NCBI GenBank assembly: GCA_002415895.1
Contig: DIAV01000366.1
Location: 1-5,230, forward strand
Length of the DNA: 5,230 nucleotides
Direction of reading: 5' to 3'
Source of the DNA: Anaerolineales bacterium UBA5069
GTDB lineage: Bacteria > Chloroflexota > Anaerolineae > Caldilineales > Caldilineaceae
Shown: positions 1 to 5,211 of the stretch, piece after piece
Position numbering within the stretch: position 1 is the first letter of the stretch
Layout of the letters: each line of letters opens with the position of its first letter
Translations under genes and position numbers: made by a program
The notes under the pieces: generated by a model
The model's input: the letters and a program-made list of their open reading frames with translations, nothing else
Told to the model about the DNA's origin: nothing
The model's database searches: none

Positions 1-4
1 ATGT

Positions 5-56
5 CCACCTCTCATTCAACCAATCAACCACGTACCACTTACCCCTCCACCCAACT
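5..56. repeat. G-poor tract with CAACCAATCAACCA repeat motif
   Basis: Between positions 5 and 56 the + strand has a single G (position 32), and it contains TCAACCAATCAACCA at 16-30. Read on the other strand this is TGGTTGATTGGTTGA, a loose 4-bp (TTGR) periodicity. Thirteen bases (16-28) recur in inverted orientation at 5207-5219 at the other end of the window. Tetrad-like tracts of this kind look like simple intergenic repeats rather than a protein site. I infer it is a non-coding low-complexity repeat; its function is unknown. Confidence 0.5.
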
Positions 57-137
57 GGAACAAAGGCGCTTCCCGGGGAGTTAAGGTGCAGATACCGGCC
101 TCTTGCGCCGCCAGTTGCCTATTCTGCAATTTCGCAT

Positions 138-142
138 GGAGA
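138..142 (+). promoter_or_regulatory. Shine-Dalgarno for the PNPOx-like gene
   Basis: GGAGA lies six bases upstream of the ATG at 149. This decides the start: the frame is open upstream to an ATG at 86, but the 21 extra residues that start would add (several Cys, no family resemblance) are not expected, and the 149 start has the good ribosome binding site. Confidence 0.7.
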
Positions 143-148
143 CCCCAT

Positions 149-604
149 ATGACAGCCAGGCAAGCAGGAAAAACAGAAGAAGAGAAGGTCAAGCTGAGCA
201 AGAAAAAGTTGACCGAGATCATAAAGAAGATCGACATCTGCATGATGACCACCGTGGCGGAGAACGGCCGGCTACACAGCAGGCCCATGTCCAACAACCG
301 CAATGTGGATTGGGGAGGTGACAATTGGTTCTTTGCCTTTGCTGATTCCACACAGGTGCAGGAGGTGACGGCCAACCCCAACGTCAACCTCGCCTACGCG
401 CTGACCGATGATATCGTCTTCGTCTCGCTTGTGGGTAAGGGCCGAATTGTGCGGGACGACGCCAAGAAGAAGAAACTATGGAGCGATGACCTGAAGCGCT
501 GGTTCCCTGACGGCTATGAAGATGATTCTGTCGTGCTCATCGAAGTCAAGGCTGAACATGCCTTTTATTGGGGCAAGGATGGCGACGGCGAACTGAAGTT
601 GTAG
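149..604 (+). CDS. Pyridoxamine 5'-phosphate oxidase-like flavoprotein (general stress protein 26 type)
   Basis: A 151-residue soluble protein resembling the small split-barrel flavoproteins of the PNPOx-like superfamily, specifically the 'general stress protein 26' group. These bind FMN or related flavins and are assigned loosely to redox or stress roles; the substrate is generally unknown. Visible landmarks are a Lys-rich N-terminal helix (about residues 10-28), the first strand ICMMTTVAENGRLHSRPM (30-47) with the RPM turn typical of the family, FFAFADST (61-68), NPNVNLAY (77-83), FVSLVGKGRIVRD (91-103), and the C-terminal signature LWSDDLKRWFPDGYEDD (110-126) followed by VVLIEV and AFYW (138-141). 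The length is normal for the family. The start at 149 is chosen over an upstream in-frame ATG at 86 because of GGAGA six bases before it. The gene is single, convergent with the zinc-ribbon gene, and separated from it by a long hairpin. It uses more AAG/AAA lysine and is less GC-rich than the genes to its right, which may hint at separate acquisition. It is not a true PdxH, which is longer and has other conserved residues. Confidence 0.87.
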   Translation: MTARQAGKTEEEKVKLSKKKLTEIIKKIDICMMTTVAENGRLHSRPMSNNRNVDWGGDNWFFAFADSTQVQEVTANPNVNLAYALTDDIVFVSLVGKGRIVRDDAKKKKLWSDDLKRWFPDGYEDDSVVLIEVKAEHAFYWGKDGDGELKL

Positions 605-631
605 GTCACAGCGCCGGTCGTAGCACTTGAT

Positions 632-677
632 GCAAGCGAAGCGAGGCTTCCCAATCGGGAAGCCTCGCTTCGCTTGC
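632..677. terminator. Perfect 21-bp hairpin between convergent genes (probable bidirectional terminator)
   Basis: Positions 632-652 pair perfectly with 657-677 (21 of 21 pairs, mixed GC and AT), leaving the 4-nt loop AATC (653-656). The element lies 27 bp after the PNPOx-like stop codon and 4 bp beyond the stop of the opposing zinc-ribbon gene, where a shared terminator is expected. No T-run follows the stem on either strand, so it is not a classical intrinsic terminator. It could terminate by stem strength alone, act as an mRNA 3'-end stabiliser, or be a dispersed palindromic repeat. Confidence 0.7.
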
Positions 678-681
678 GCCC

Positions 682-1032
682 TCACGCAGAGGGCAACTCG
701 CCTGCATCCAGCCGCCCCACCATGTCGGCCGTCTCTGCGTCCATAGGCTCGCCCAGTTCGTTGCTCATGGAGTGCATAAGGTGGGCCATGGCGTGGGGGT
801 CGCCCGCCTCCAGCGCACCCAGATTGGCGGCATCGTTCAGCGCGCCCACACGGCTCTGCTCCGAGCGCAATACGGAGACGCGGCTGACCGCGCGCTGCAA
901 ATGCGCGCCCTGGCAGCGGGGACATTGCAGCGCGGTGGGCGTATCCATCGCCACCTGCGCGGCGCGAAAGCTGCGGAAGAAGAGGTTCACACGGCTGTGG
1001 CAGTCGGGGCAATCAAATTCATAAATGGGCAT
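682..1032 (-). CDS. FmdB-type zinc-ribbon protein
   Basis: A 116-residue protein that begins MPIYEFDCPDCHSRV, the near-invariant opening of the FmdB / putative regulatory protein zinc-ribbon family. Two CxxC knuckles, C8-x2-C11 and C37-x2-C40 (LQCPRCQ), make a single four-cysteine zinc site. After the ribbon comes HLQRAVSRVSVLRS (about 43-56) and then a charged, probably helical C-terminal region containing DPHAMAHLMHSMSNELGEPMDAETADMV and ending DAGELPSA; a similar 'DPxxxARxMRxMxxEMGE...ERLEAGE' tail occurs in longer members of this family as I recall them. The biological role is poorly established. FmdB was named from a proposed transcriptional regulator of formamidase/amidase genes, and that should not be transferred here. 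The ATG at 1032 is chosen because the family begins at MPIYE; GGGAA at 1045-1041 (minus strand) gives a Shine-Dalgarno about 8 bases upstream. A frame extension to 1149 has no family support. The gene is divergent from gmk and convergent with the PNPOx-like gene. Confidence 0.85.
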   Translation of the reverse strand: MPIYEFDCPDCHSRVNLFFRSFRAAQVAMDTPTALQCPRCQGAHLQRAVSRVSVLRSEQSRVGALNDAANLGALEAGDPHAMAHLMHSMSNELGEPMDAETADMVGRLDAGELPSA

Positions 1033-1095
1033 GGCTGTGTTTCCCGCACGGGCGCGGAGCAGGGCGCACAATTTCGCGCGCCGGTCGCTCTGGCG

Positions 1096-1101
1096 TATAC
1101 T
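1096..1101 (+). promoter_or_regulatory. Candidate -10 element (TATACT) for gmk
   Basis: TATACT in an otherwise GC-rich 122-bp divergent region, 53 bases upstream of the gmk GTG start, gives a plausible leader of about 45 nt. The hexamer at the right distance upstream (TTTCGC, 1072-1077, 18-bp spacer) is a poor -35 match. The core GTATAC (1095-1100) is palindromic, so a role for the divergent zinc-ribbon gene cannot be excluded. Weak evidence: sequence match and location only. Confidence 0.3.
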
Positions 1102-1142
1102 TGCCTTCATTCGCGGCCCGAGTGTAACGCAGCCGCCTGTGC

Positions 1143-1146
1143 GGAG
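1143..1146 (+). promoter_or_regulatory. Shine-Dalgarno selecting the GTG start of gmk
   Basis: GGAG is placed 8 bases before the GTG at 1155. The first in-frame ATG (1179) has no comparable purine-rich site ahead of it, so the site favours the GTG. Confidence 0.6.
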
Positions 1147-1154
1147 CAAGCCAA

Positions 1155-1856
1155 GTGACCACTTCTTCCACCCCAGTTATGTCATCCACCGCCCTTCCGG
1201 CCGGCGCGCCCAGGCCCGCCGGTGACGATGCCGAGGATGTTGCGATCTACGCCAAACTGCTGGAGCCGCGACCGCTGCTCGTCGTCATCTCCGGCCCCAG
1301 CGGCGTAGGCAAGGATGCTGTGCTGCAAGAGCTCAAGGCGCAGAACTACTCCTTCTACTTCGTCGTCACGGCCACCACACGCCCCAAACGCCCCGCGGAA
1401 GTAGATGGTGTGGACTATCACTTTGTGAGCGTGGGCGAGTTTGCTGGGATGATTGAGCAGGGCGAACTGCTTGAGTATGCCGTGGTCTACGGTGACTACA
1501 AGGGAATTCCCAAGAAGCATGTGCGCGCCGCGTTGGCCAGCGGCCACGATGTGATCATGCGCATTGACGTCCAGGGGGCGGAGACGATCCGCAAGCTTGT
1601 GCCCCAGGCCGTAACGATCTTCCTGACTGCCGAGAGCGAGCCGGAGTTGGTGCGCCGCCTGCAAACGCGCCGCACTGAAGAGCCGGGGCAACTTAAAATG
1701 CGCATTGTCACGGCCCGCAACGAACTGCGTCGCGCCAGCGAGTTTGATTATGTGATTGTCAATCGCGACAGTGAGTTGCAGGAAACCGTGCGCCAGCTCA
1801 CCTCCATCATCATCGCTGAAAAATGTCGCACGGACTGGGCCCCGGTCCAGCTCTAA
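1155..1856 (+). CDS. gmk: Guanylate kinase (GMP kinase)
   Basis: A 233-residue cytoplasmic P-loop kinase that converts GMP (or dGMP) plus ATP to GDP (dGDP) and ADP, essential for guanine nucleotide supply. Visible motifs are LLVVISGPSGVGKDAVL (41-57) with Walker A GPSGVGKD at 47-54, the GMP-binding segment TATTRPKRPAEVDGVDYHFVS (72-92), GELLEYAVVYGDYKGIP (103-119), and RIDVQGAETIRK (136-147), followed by a short LID segment LQTRRTEEPGQLKMRI (169-184) and FDYVIVNRD (197-205). The last Walker A residue is Asp where most guanylate kinases have Ser/Thr, and the usual Gly of the 'PGE' segment is Ala81. About 38 residues precede the first strand, so the protein is longer than the usual ~205; most of that extension is Pro/Ala-rich. 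A GTG start at 1155 is supported by GGAG; an ATG at 1179 would shorten it by 8 residues. The related enzyme PhnN also carries a GKD P-loop, but the TTRPKRP and IDVQGA segments fit guanylate kinase better. The rhomboid gene follows after 8 bp, probably in the same transcript. Confidence 0.92.
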   Translation: MTTSSTPVMSSTALPAGAPRPAGDDAEDVAIYAKLLEPRPLLVVISGPSGVGKDAVLQELKAQNYSFYFVVTATTRPKRPAEVDGVDYHFVSVGEFAGMIEQGELLEYAVVYGDYKGIPKKHVRAALASGHDVIMRIDVQGAETIRKLVPQAVTIFLTAESEPELVRRLQTRRTEEPGQLKMRIVTARNELRRASEFDYVIVNRDSELQETVRQLTSIIIAEKCRTDWAPVQL

Positions 1857-1864
1857 AGCCACCC

Positions 1865-2776
1865 ATGCTCCAACCTGCACCCCCGAACCCGTCCCCGCTG
1901 CCGCCCCCCTATGCGGGGGAGCGTGCGCCCGCGCCGCGCACGATCCACTATGCCATCCGCCTCGCCCCGCCCACCCTCACCTATTTCCTGATTGGCGTAT
2001 GCCTTGCCGTCTTCTTCCTTGAGATTGGCTACGGCTTCTGGCGCTACAATACGTGGACCGGCTCGCAGAATACCACGGTGCTTGTGGACCTGGGCGCCAA
2101 GGTGAACCAGTATATTCTGCTGGGGGAATGGTGGCGGCTCTTCACCGCCATGTTCCTGCACATTGGCGTCATGCACCTGCTCTTTAACATGTGGGCGCTT
2201 TTTGCCATTGGGCGGCTGGTGGAGGCCTATTACGGCCATGTGCGCTATGCCATCATCTACCTGCTGGGCGGCCTCTTTGGCAGCCTGGCGAGCTATGCAT
2301 TCTCGCCCAGCGTATCGGCGGGCGCATCGGGGGCTGTCTTCGCGCTCACAGGGGCAACCTCTGTCTATTTCTTCCGCTACCGGGATAATTTTGGCTCGCA
2401 CGGGCGCGCCGTGCTGCAGAACATGCTCTTGATCATTGTCATGAACCTTGCCTTTGGCTTTGCCGGGTCGGGCGTGGACAACTGGGGGCACATTGGCGGC
2501 CTGGTGGGCGGCCTGCTGCTGGCGTGGGGACTGCTGCCCAAATACGCACTGCCGCAGCGCAATGTTGCAGACAACGGCCCCCTGCTCAGCCCCGCGCAGC
2601 TTATGACAGCGGCGCTTGTGAAATCGGACCAGGCTGAAATCAACGTCTACATGGATGTCAAAAATCGCACCGGCGCGGAAGCGCTGTGGGTGCTGCTTGT
2701 GGCGCTGCTCTTTGGCGCGGGCCTGTACGGCGCAACGCTCATCAACCTGGCGCGCTATCCCGGGCTGGCTGGATAA
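1865..2776 (+). CDS. Rhomboid family intramembrane serine protease
   Basis: A 303-residue polytopic membrane protein (numbering from the ATG at 1865). Rhomboids cut transmembrane segments of client proteins within the bilayer, using a Ser-His dyad. The catalytic serine is in GASG (153-156, Ser155) at the start of a membrane helix, and the histidine is in NWGHIGGLVGG (206-216, His209). The WWR/FTAMFLH motif (89-99) and HLLFNMW (104-110), with His104 and Asn108 forming the oxyanion region, are also present. Approximate membrane segments are 37-56, 101-119, 126-146, 153-170, 183-200, 209-225 and 272-293, which fits the 6+1 arrangement. The N-terminus (about 1-35) is Pro-rich and cytoplasmic-like, and a soluble stretch of about 45 residues separates helices 6 and 7. 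All catalytic features are intact; substrates are unknown. The start is uncertain: an in-frame ATG at 1823 would add 14 residues and overlap gmk by 34 bp, and neither start has a clear Shine-Dalgarno. I prefer 1865, just after the gmk stop, which suggests coupled translation. Confidence 0.9.
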   Translation: MLQPAPPNPSPLPPPYAGERAPAPRTIHYAIRLAPPTLTYFLIGVCLAVFFLEIGYGFWRYNTWTGSQNTTVLVDLGAKVNQYILLGEWWRLFTAMFLHIGVMHLLFNMWALFAIGRLVEAYYGHVRYAIIYLLGGLFGSLASYAFSPSVSAGASGAVFALTGATSVYFFRYRDNFGSHGRAVLQNMLLIIVMNLAFGFAGSGVDNWGHIGGLVGGLLLAWGLLPKYALPQRNVADNGPLLSPAQLMTAALVKSDQAEINVYMDVKNRTGAEALWVLLVALLFGAGLYGATLINLARYPGLAG

Positions 2777-2918
2777 ACGCCAAAGCATACTGTAGTCGGA
2801 AACTACGACAACGGCAGGTACGGAAGCGACAGCGCAGGTTTGCTTTTGTCGTTTCAGTGGTACGGCGTCTCTCCTCTGCTTGACAGCGCATTGCTTAAGA
2901 CCAAAAAAGGATACGCAA
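2777..2918. other. Intergenic region before malQ with weak folding potential and a TTGACA hexamer
   Basis: This 142-bp non-coding gap separates the rhomboid and malQ genes. A small hairpin, GTAGT (2792-2796) with ACTAC (2802-2806), sits 15 bp after the rhomboid stop but has only five pairs and no T-run, so it is at most a weak terminator. GAAAC/GACAA (2799-2803, 2807-2811) can also pair, with a 3-nt bulge, to TTGTCGTTTC (2846-2855), forming a longer alternative fold. TTGACA at 2880-2885 is a perfect -35 hexamer, but no TATAAT-like -10 occurs 16-18 bp downstream (an A-run is there instead), so a promoter is only possible. I recognise no riboswitch. Confidence 0.35.
2906..2911 (+). promoter_or_regulatory. 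Shine-Dalgarno for malQ
   Basis: AAAGGA-type purine run seven bases upstream of the ATG at 2919. It supports this start over the in-frame TTG at 2880, which overlaps the TTGACA hexamer and has no ribosome binding site. Confidence 0.6.
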
Positions 2919-4529
2919 ATGGACACCATCCGCCGGAGCGGCGTGCTGCTCCACCTGACCTCGCTGCCGGGCCGCTATGGCGTCGGCTCCATGGATCATG
3001 CCGCCTACGACTGGGTGGATTTCCTGGCCCGCACGCACCAAACACTCTGGCAGGTGTTGCCCCTGGGCCCCACAGGCTACGGCGACAGCCCTTATCAATC
3101 CTTCAGCACCTTTGCAGGCAATCCCTATCTGATCAGCCTCGACACGATGGCCGGCGAGGGGCTGCTGGACCGCACCCACCTGGACGCCGCACCTGATTTC
3201 GCTCGCGAGCGTGTTGATTATGGCACGCTCTATACGTGGAAGCTGCCGCTGCTGCGCGCGGCCGCAGGAGCCTTTGCCGAGAATGGTGCGGCCGCGCTGC
3301 AGGCCGAGTTCGATTCCTTCTGCGCGGCCAATGCAGAGTGGCTGGACGACTTCGCGCTCTTTATGGCGCTCAAGGATGCACACAACGGCCTGCCGTGGAT
3401 CCAATGGGAGATGGCGCTGCGTAGCCGCAAACCCGCCGCACTGGCAGCCGCACGCAAAGCGCACACCCAGGCCACGCACGCCCACAAGTTCATGCAGTGG
3501 GTCTTCTTCCGCCAGTGGGAGGCGCTCAAGGCATATGCCAATGCCCGCGATATTCTGATTGTGGGTGATATCCCCATCTTTGTGGCCATGGACAGCGCCG
3601 ACGCGTGGACCAGCCCCGATCAGTTCTTTCTGGATGCTGAATATCAGCCCACAGTTGTCGCGGGTGTGCCGCCCGATTACTTTAGCGCCACGGGGCAACT
3701 CTGGGGCAACCCGCTCTATCGCTGGGATGTCATGGCCGCCGACAAGTACGGCTGGTGGATGCGCCGCCTGCGCGGTGCGCTGCGCCTCTATGACCTTGTG
3801 CGTGTGGACCATTTCCGCGGCTTTGCCGGCTACTGGGAGGTGCCCGCCGGCGAAGAGACCGCCGAAAATGGCGTCTGGCGCAAAGGGCCGGGCACGGCCT
3901 TTTTTGAGGCTGTGCGCGCGCAACTGGGCGGCGATCTGCCCATTATTGCCGAGGACCTGGGCGAGATTACGCCCGATGTCCTCGAGCTGCGCAATCAATT
4001 TGAGTTGCCCGGCATGAAGGTGCTGCAGTTTGCCTTTAGCACCGACGCCAGCGACAAGTTTCTGCCCCACAACTACGAACGCAACTTTGTGGTGTACACG
4101 GGCACGCACGACAACGACACCACCATGGGCTGGTACTACGGAACGGCCACCGACCACGAACGCGACCACTTCCGCCGCTACATGCGCACGGATGGGCACG
4201 ACGCCGCCTGGTCACTGATTGAAGCGGCCTTCCGCAGCACGGCCATGTATGCGGTCGTCCCGCTACAGGATTTGCTGAGCCTGGGCACAGAGGCGCGCCA
4301 GAATTTGCCCGGGCGCGCCGATGGTAACTGGACGTGGCGCGTAACGCCCGAGCAGATGACGGGCCACCTTGAGTACCGCCTGCTCGAGACCACGCAACTC
4401 TACGGGCGCGACCCCGCAACCTATGCCGGCAAGGCGGCCGAAGCAGGTGGCCAGGAAGGACAAACAACCAAAGGCGCAGGGGCAACGGAGACAGCGAACG
4501 ACAACGCAGCCGCGCACAATGGTGACTAG
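2919..4529 (+). CDS. malQ: 4-alpha-glucanotransferase (amylomaltase, GH77)
   Basis: A 536-residue cytoplasmic enzyme that transfers 1,4-alpha-glucan segments between maltodextrins (disproportionation), acting in maltose/maltodextrin use and glycogen breakdown. It has the compact bacterial GH77 architecture. The N-terminal RRSGVLLHLTSLPGRYGVG (5-23) is followed by WQVLPLGPTGYGDSPYQSFS (44-63) and AGNPYLISLD (66-75). GDIPIFVAMDSADAW (216-230) comes next, then the acceptor-site loop VAGVPPDYFSATGQLWGNPLY (247-267). Catalytic residues are all present: nucleophile Asp297 in RVDHFRGF, acid/base Glu345 in IIAEDLG, and the third Asp398 in TGTHDNDTTMGW. These line up within a few residues with the published Thermus aquaticus triad D293/E340/D395. 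The catalytic body ends near residue 500 (YGRDPATYAG), the usual family length; the remaining ~33 residues are a polar Gly/Ala/Thr/Gln/Asn-rich tail without hydrophobic core. The start at 2919 has a good ribosome site and matches the family N-terminus. The stop codon overlaps the start of the Nudix gene by 11 bp. Confidence 0.95.
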   Translation: MDTIRRSGVLLHLTSLPGRYGVGSMDHAAYDWVDFLARTHQTLWQVLPLGPTGYGDSPYQSFSTFAGNPYLISLDTMAGEGLLDRTHLDAAPDFARERVDYGTLYTWKLPLLRAAAGAFAENGAAALQAEFDSFCAANAEWLDDFALFMALKDAHNGLPWIQWEMALRSRKPAALAAARKAHTQATHAHKFMQWVFFRQWEALKAYANARDILIVGDIPIFVAMDSADAWTSPDQFFLDAEYQPTVVAGVPPDYFSATGQLWGNPLYRWDVMAADKYGWWMRRLRGALRLYDLVRVDHFRGFAGYWEVPAGEETAENGVWRKGPGTAFFEAVRAQLGGDLPIIAEDLGEITPDVLELRNQFELPGMKVLQFAFSTDASDKFLPHNYERNFVVYTGTHDNDTTMGWYYGTATDHERDHFRRYMRTDGHDAAWSLIEAAFRSTAMYAVVPLQDLLSLGTEARQNLPGRADGNWTWRVTPEQMTGHLEYRLLETTQLYGRDPATYAGKAAEAGGQEGQTTKGAGATETANDNAAAHNGD

Positions 4530-5211
4530 CGCGCAAATTGCCCCGCTGCACGCTGCGGTTGATGCTGCGGAGATGGAGGCGCTGCACGCACAGTGGGGCG
4601 CCTTCCCTGTGGAAAACGTCGGACTGGAGGTGGGGCCGCCCTTCCTCGATGGCGAGCATCAGACGCTGGCCTCGGGCGGACGGCGCGCCGAAATCTGCTA
4701 CGTCATGCGGCGCGGCAGGATGAGCGACGTATTGCTGCACATCAAGCGCTTCTACCCGCCGCAGGGCTATCGGCTGCCCACGGGCGGTATTCAGCAGGGC
4801 GAGGCCGTTATGGCCACGCTGGCGCGCGAGATTATGGAGGAGACGGGGCAGCAGGTTGCCGCAAGCGACGGGACACACGCCGCAGGTGCAGGTGCAGACG
4901 ACGCTGTCATGGCAGCCAGTGTCATCGTCGAGCGCTGCCTGGGCGTGGTGGTCTATACAATGCACCATGCCACACTGGGGGCCGTGCCCTTTGCCACCTA
5001 TTGCTTTGGCGTGCGCATGCCGGCAGAGGGCGTGATTGCGCCGCAGGATGCCGACGAGCAGATTGCGGACTGGCGCTGGGTGCCGTCCGTGCAATTATCA
5101 ACTGTCGCTGACACGCTCGAGGGGGTAGGTGCGACTCATCCCAGGTGGGCCGACTGGGGCCGCTTCCGCGCCGTGAGTCACAGGTTTGTGGCGAAGTGGT
5201 TGAGTAGTTGA
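4519..5211 (+). CDS. Nudix hydrolase, substrate unknown
   Basis: A 230-residue protein with an almost canonical Nudix box at 89-111: G89-x5-E95-x7-REIMEETGQ (103-111), where the final hydrophobic position is Gln. Nudix enzymes hydrolyse nucleoside diphosphates linked to another moiety X using divalent metal held by the box glutamates (here E104, E107, E108). Strands before the box are EICYVMRR (58-65) and DVLLHIKRF (70-78), then YRLPTGG (84-90); after it come VERCLGVVVYTMHH (137-150), VPFATYCFGVRM (156-167) and the closing WRWVPSVQL (185-193). An Ala/Gly/Asp-rich insert (about 114-132) separates the box helix from the next strand. The extra N-terminal ~50 residues and the C-terminal ADWGRFRAVSHRFVAKWL helix make it larger than minimal Nudix domains (about 140-150). 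No residues that diagnose an ADP-ribose, Ap4A or CoA subfamily are evident to me. The ATG at 4519 overlaps the malQ stop by 11 bp without its own Shine-Dalgarno, implying translational coupling; upstream in-frame starts (to 4369) would run deep inside malQ. The stop lies within a TTGATTGG tract. Confidence 0.88.
   Translation: MVTSAQIAPLHAAVDAAEMEALHAQWGAFPVENVGLEVGPPFLDGEHQTLASGGRRAEICYVMRRGRMSDVLLHIKRFYPPQGYRLPTGGIQQGEAVMATLAREIMEETGQQVAASDGTHAAGAGADDAVMAASVIVERCLGVVVYTMHHATLGAVPFATYCFGVRMPAEGVIAPQDADEQIADWRWVPSVQLSTVADTLEGVGATHPRWADWGRFRAVSHRFVAKWLSS

Noticed and set aside
1..84. 28-codon frame starting with the ATG at position 1 (27 residues, TAA at 82-84)
   Set aside because: Ser/Thr/Pro/Gln-rich, built largely from the CAACCAATCAACC tract, with no view of any upstream ribosome site. 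It could be the tail of a gene outside the window, but nothing supports that.
86..148. Longer N-terminus for the PNPOx-like gene from the ATG at 86
   Set aside because: The added residues do not resemble the family and the ATG at 149 has GGAGA at ideal spacing.
1033..1149. Longer N-terminus for the zinc-ribbon gene (39 more residues from 1149)
   Set aside because: The family begins at MPIYE; the extension would run through the gmk promoter region.
1155..1856. Reading gmk as PhnN (ribose 1,5-bisphosphate kinase) because of the GKD P-loop
   Set aside because: The ATTRPKRPAEVDGVDYHF and RIDVQGA segments are guanylate-kinase features, and no phosphonate genes are nearby.
2880..2918. TTG start for malQ adding 13 residues
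   Set aside because: No ribosome binding site, no similarity to GH77 N-termini, and the ATG at 2919 has both.
1853..2929. Very long minus-strand open frame opposite the rhomboid gene (358 codons)
   Set aside because: It lies wholly antisense to a gene with clear catalytic motifs; its translation is Cys/His/Gln/Arg-rich without any family pattern. Such shadows are common in GC-rich coding DNA.
2895..4199. 434-codon minus-strand open frame opposite malQ
   Set aside because: Antisense to an intact GH77 gene with its whole catalytic triad; no recognisable domain and no ribosome site.
4036..5094. 352-codon minus-strand open frame across the malQ end and Nudix gene
   Set aside because: Antisense to two supported genes; Arg/Cys/His-rich translation typical of a shadow frame.
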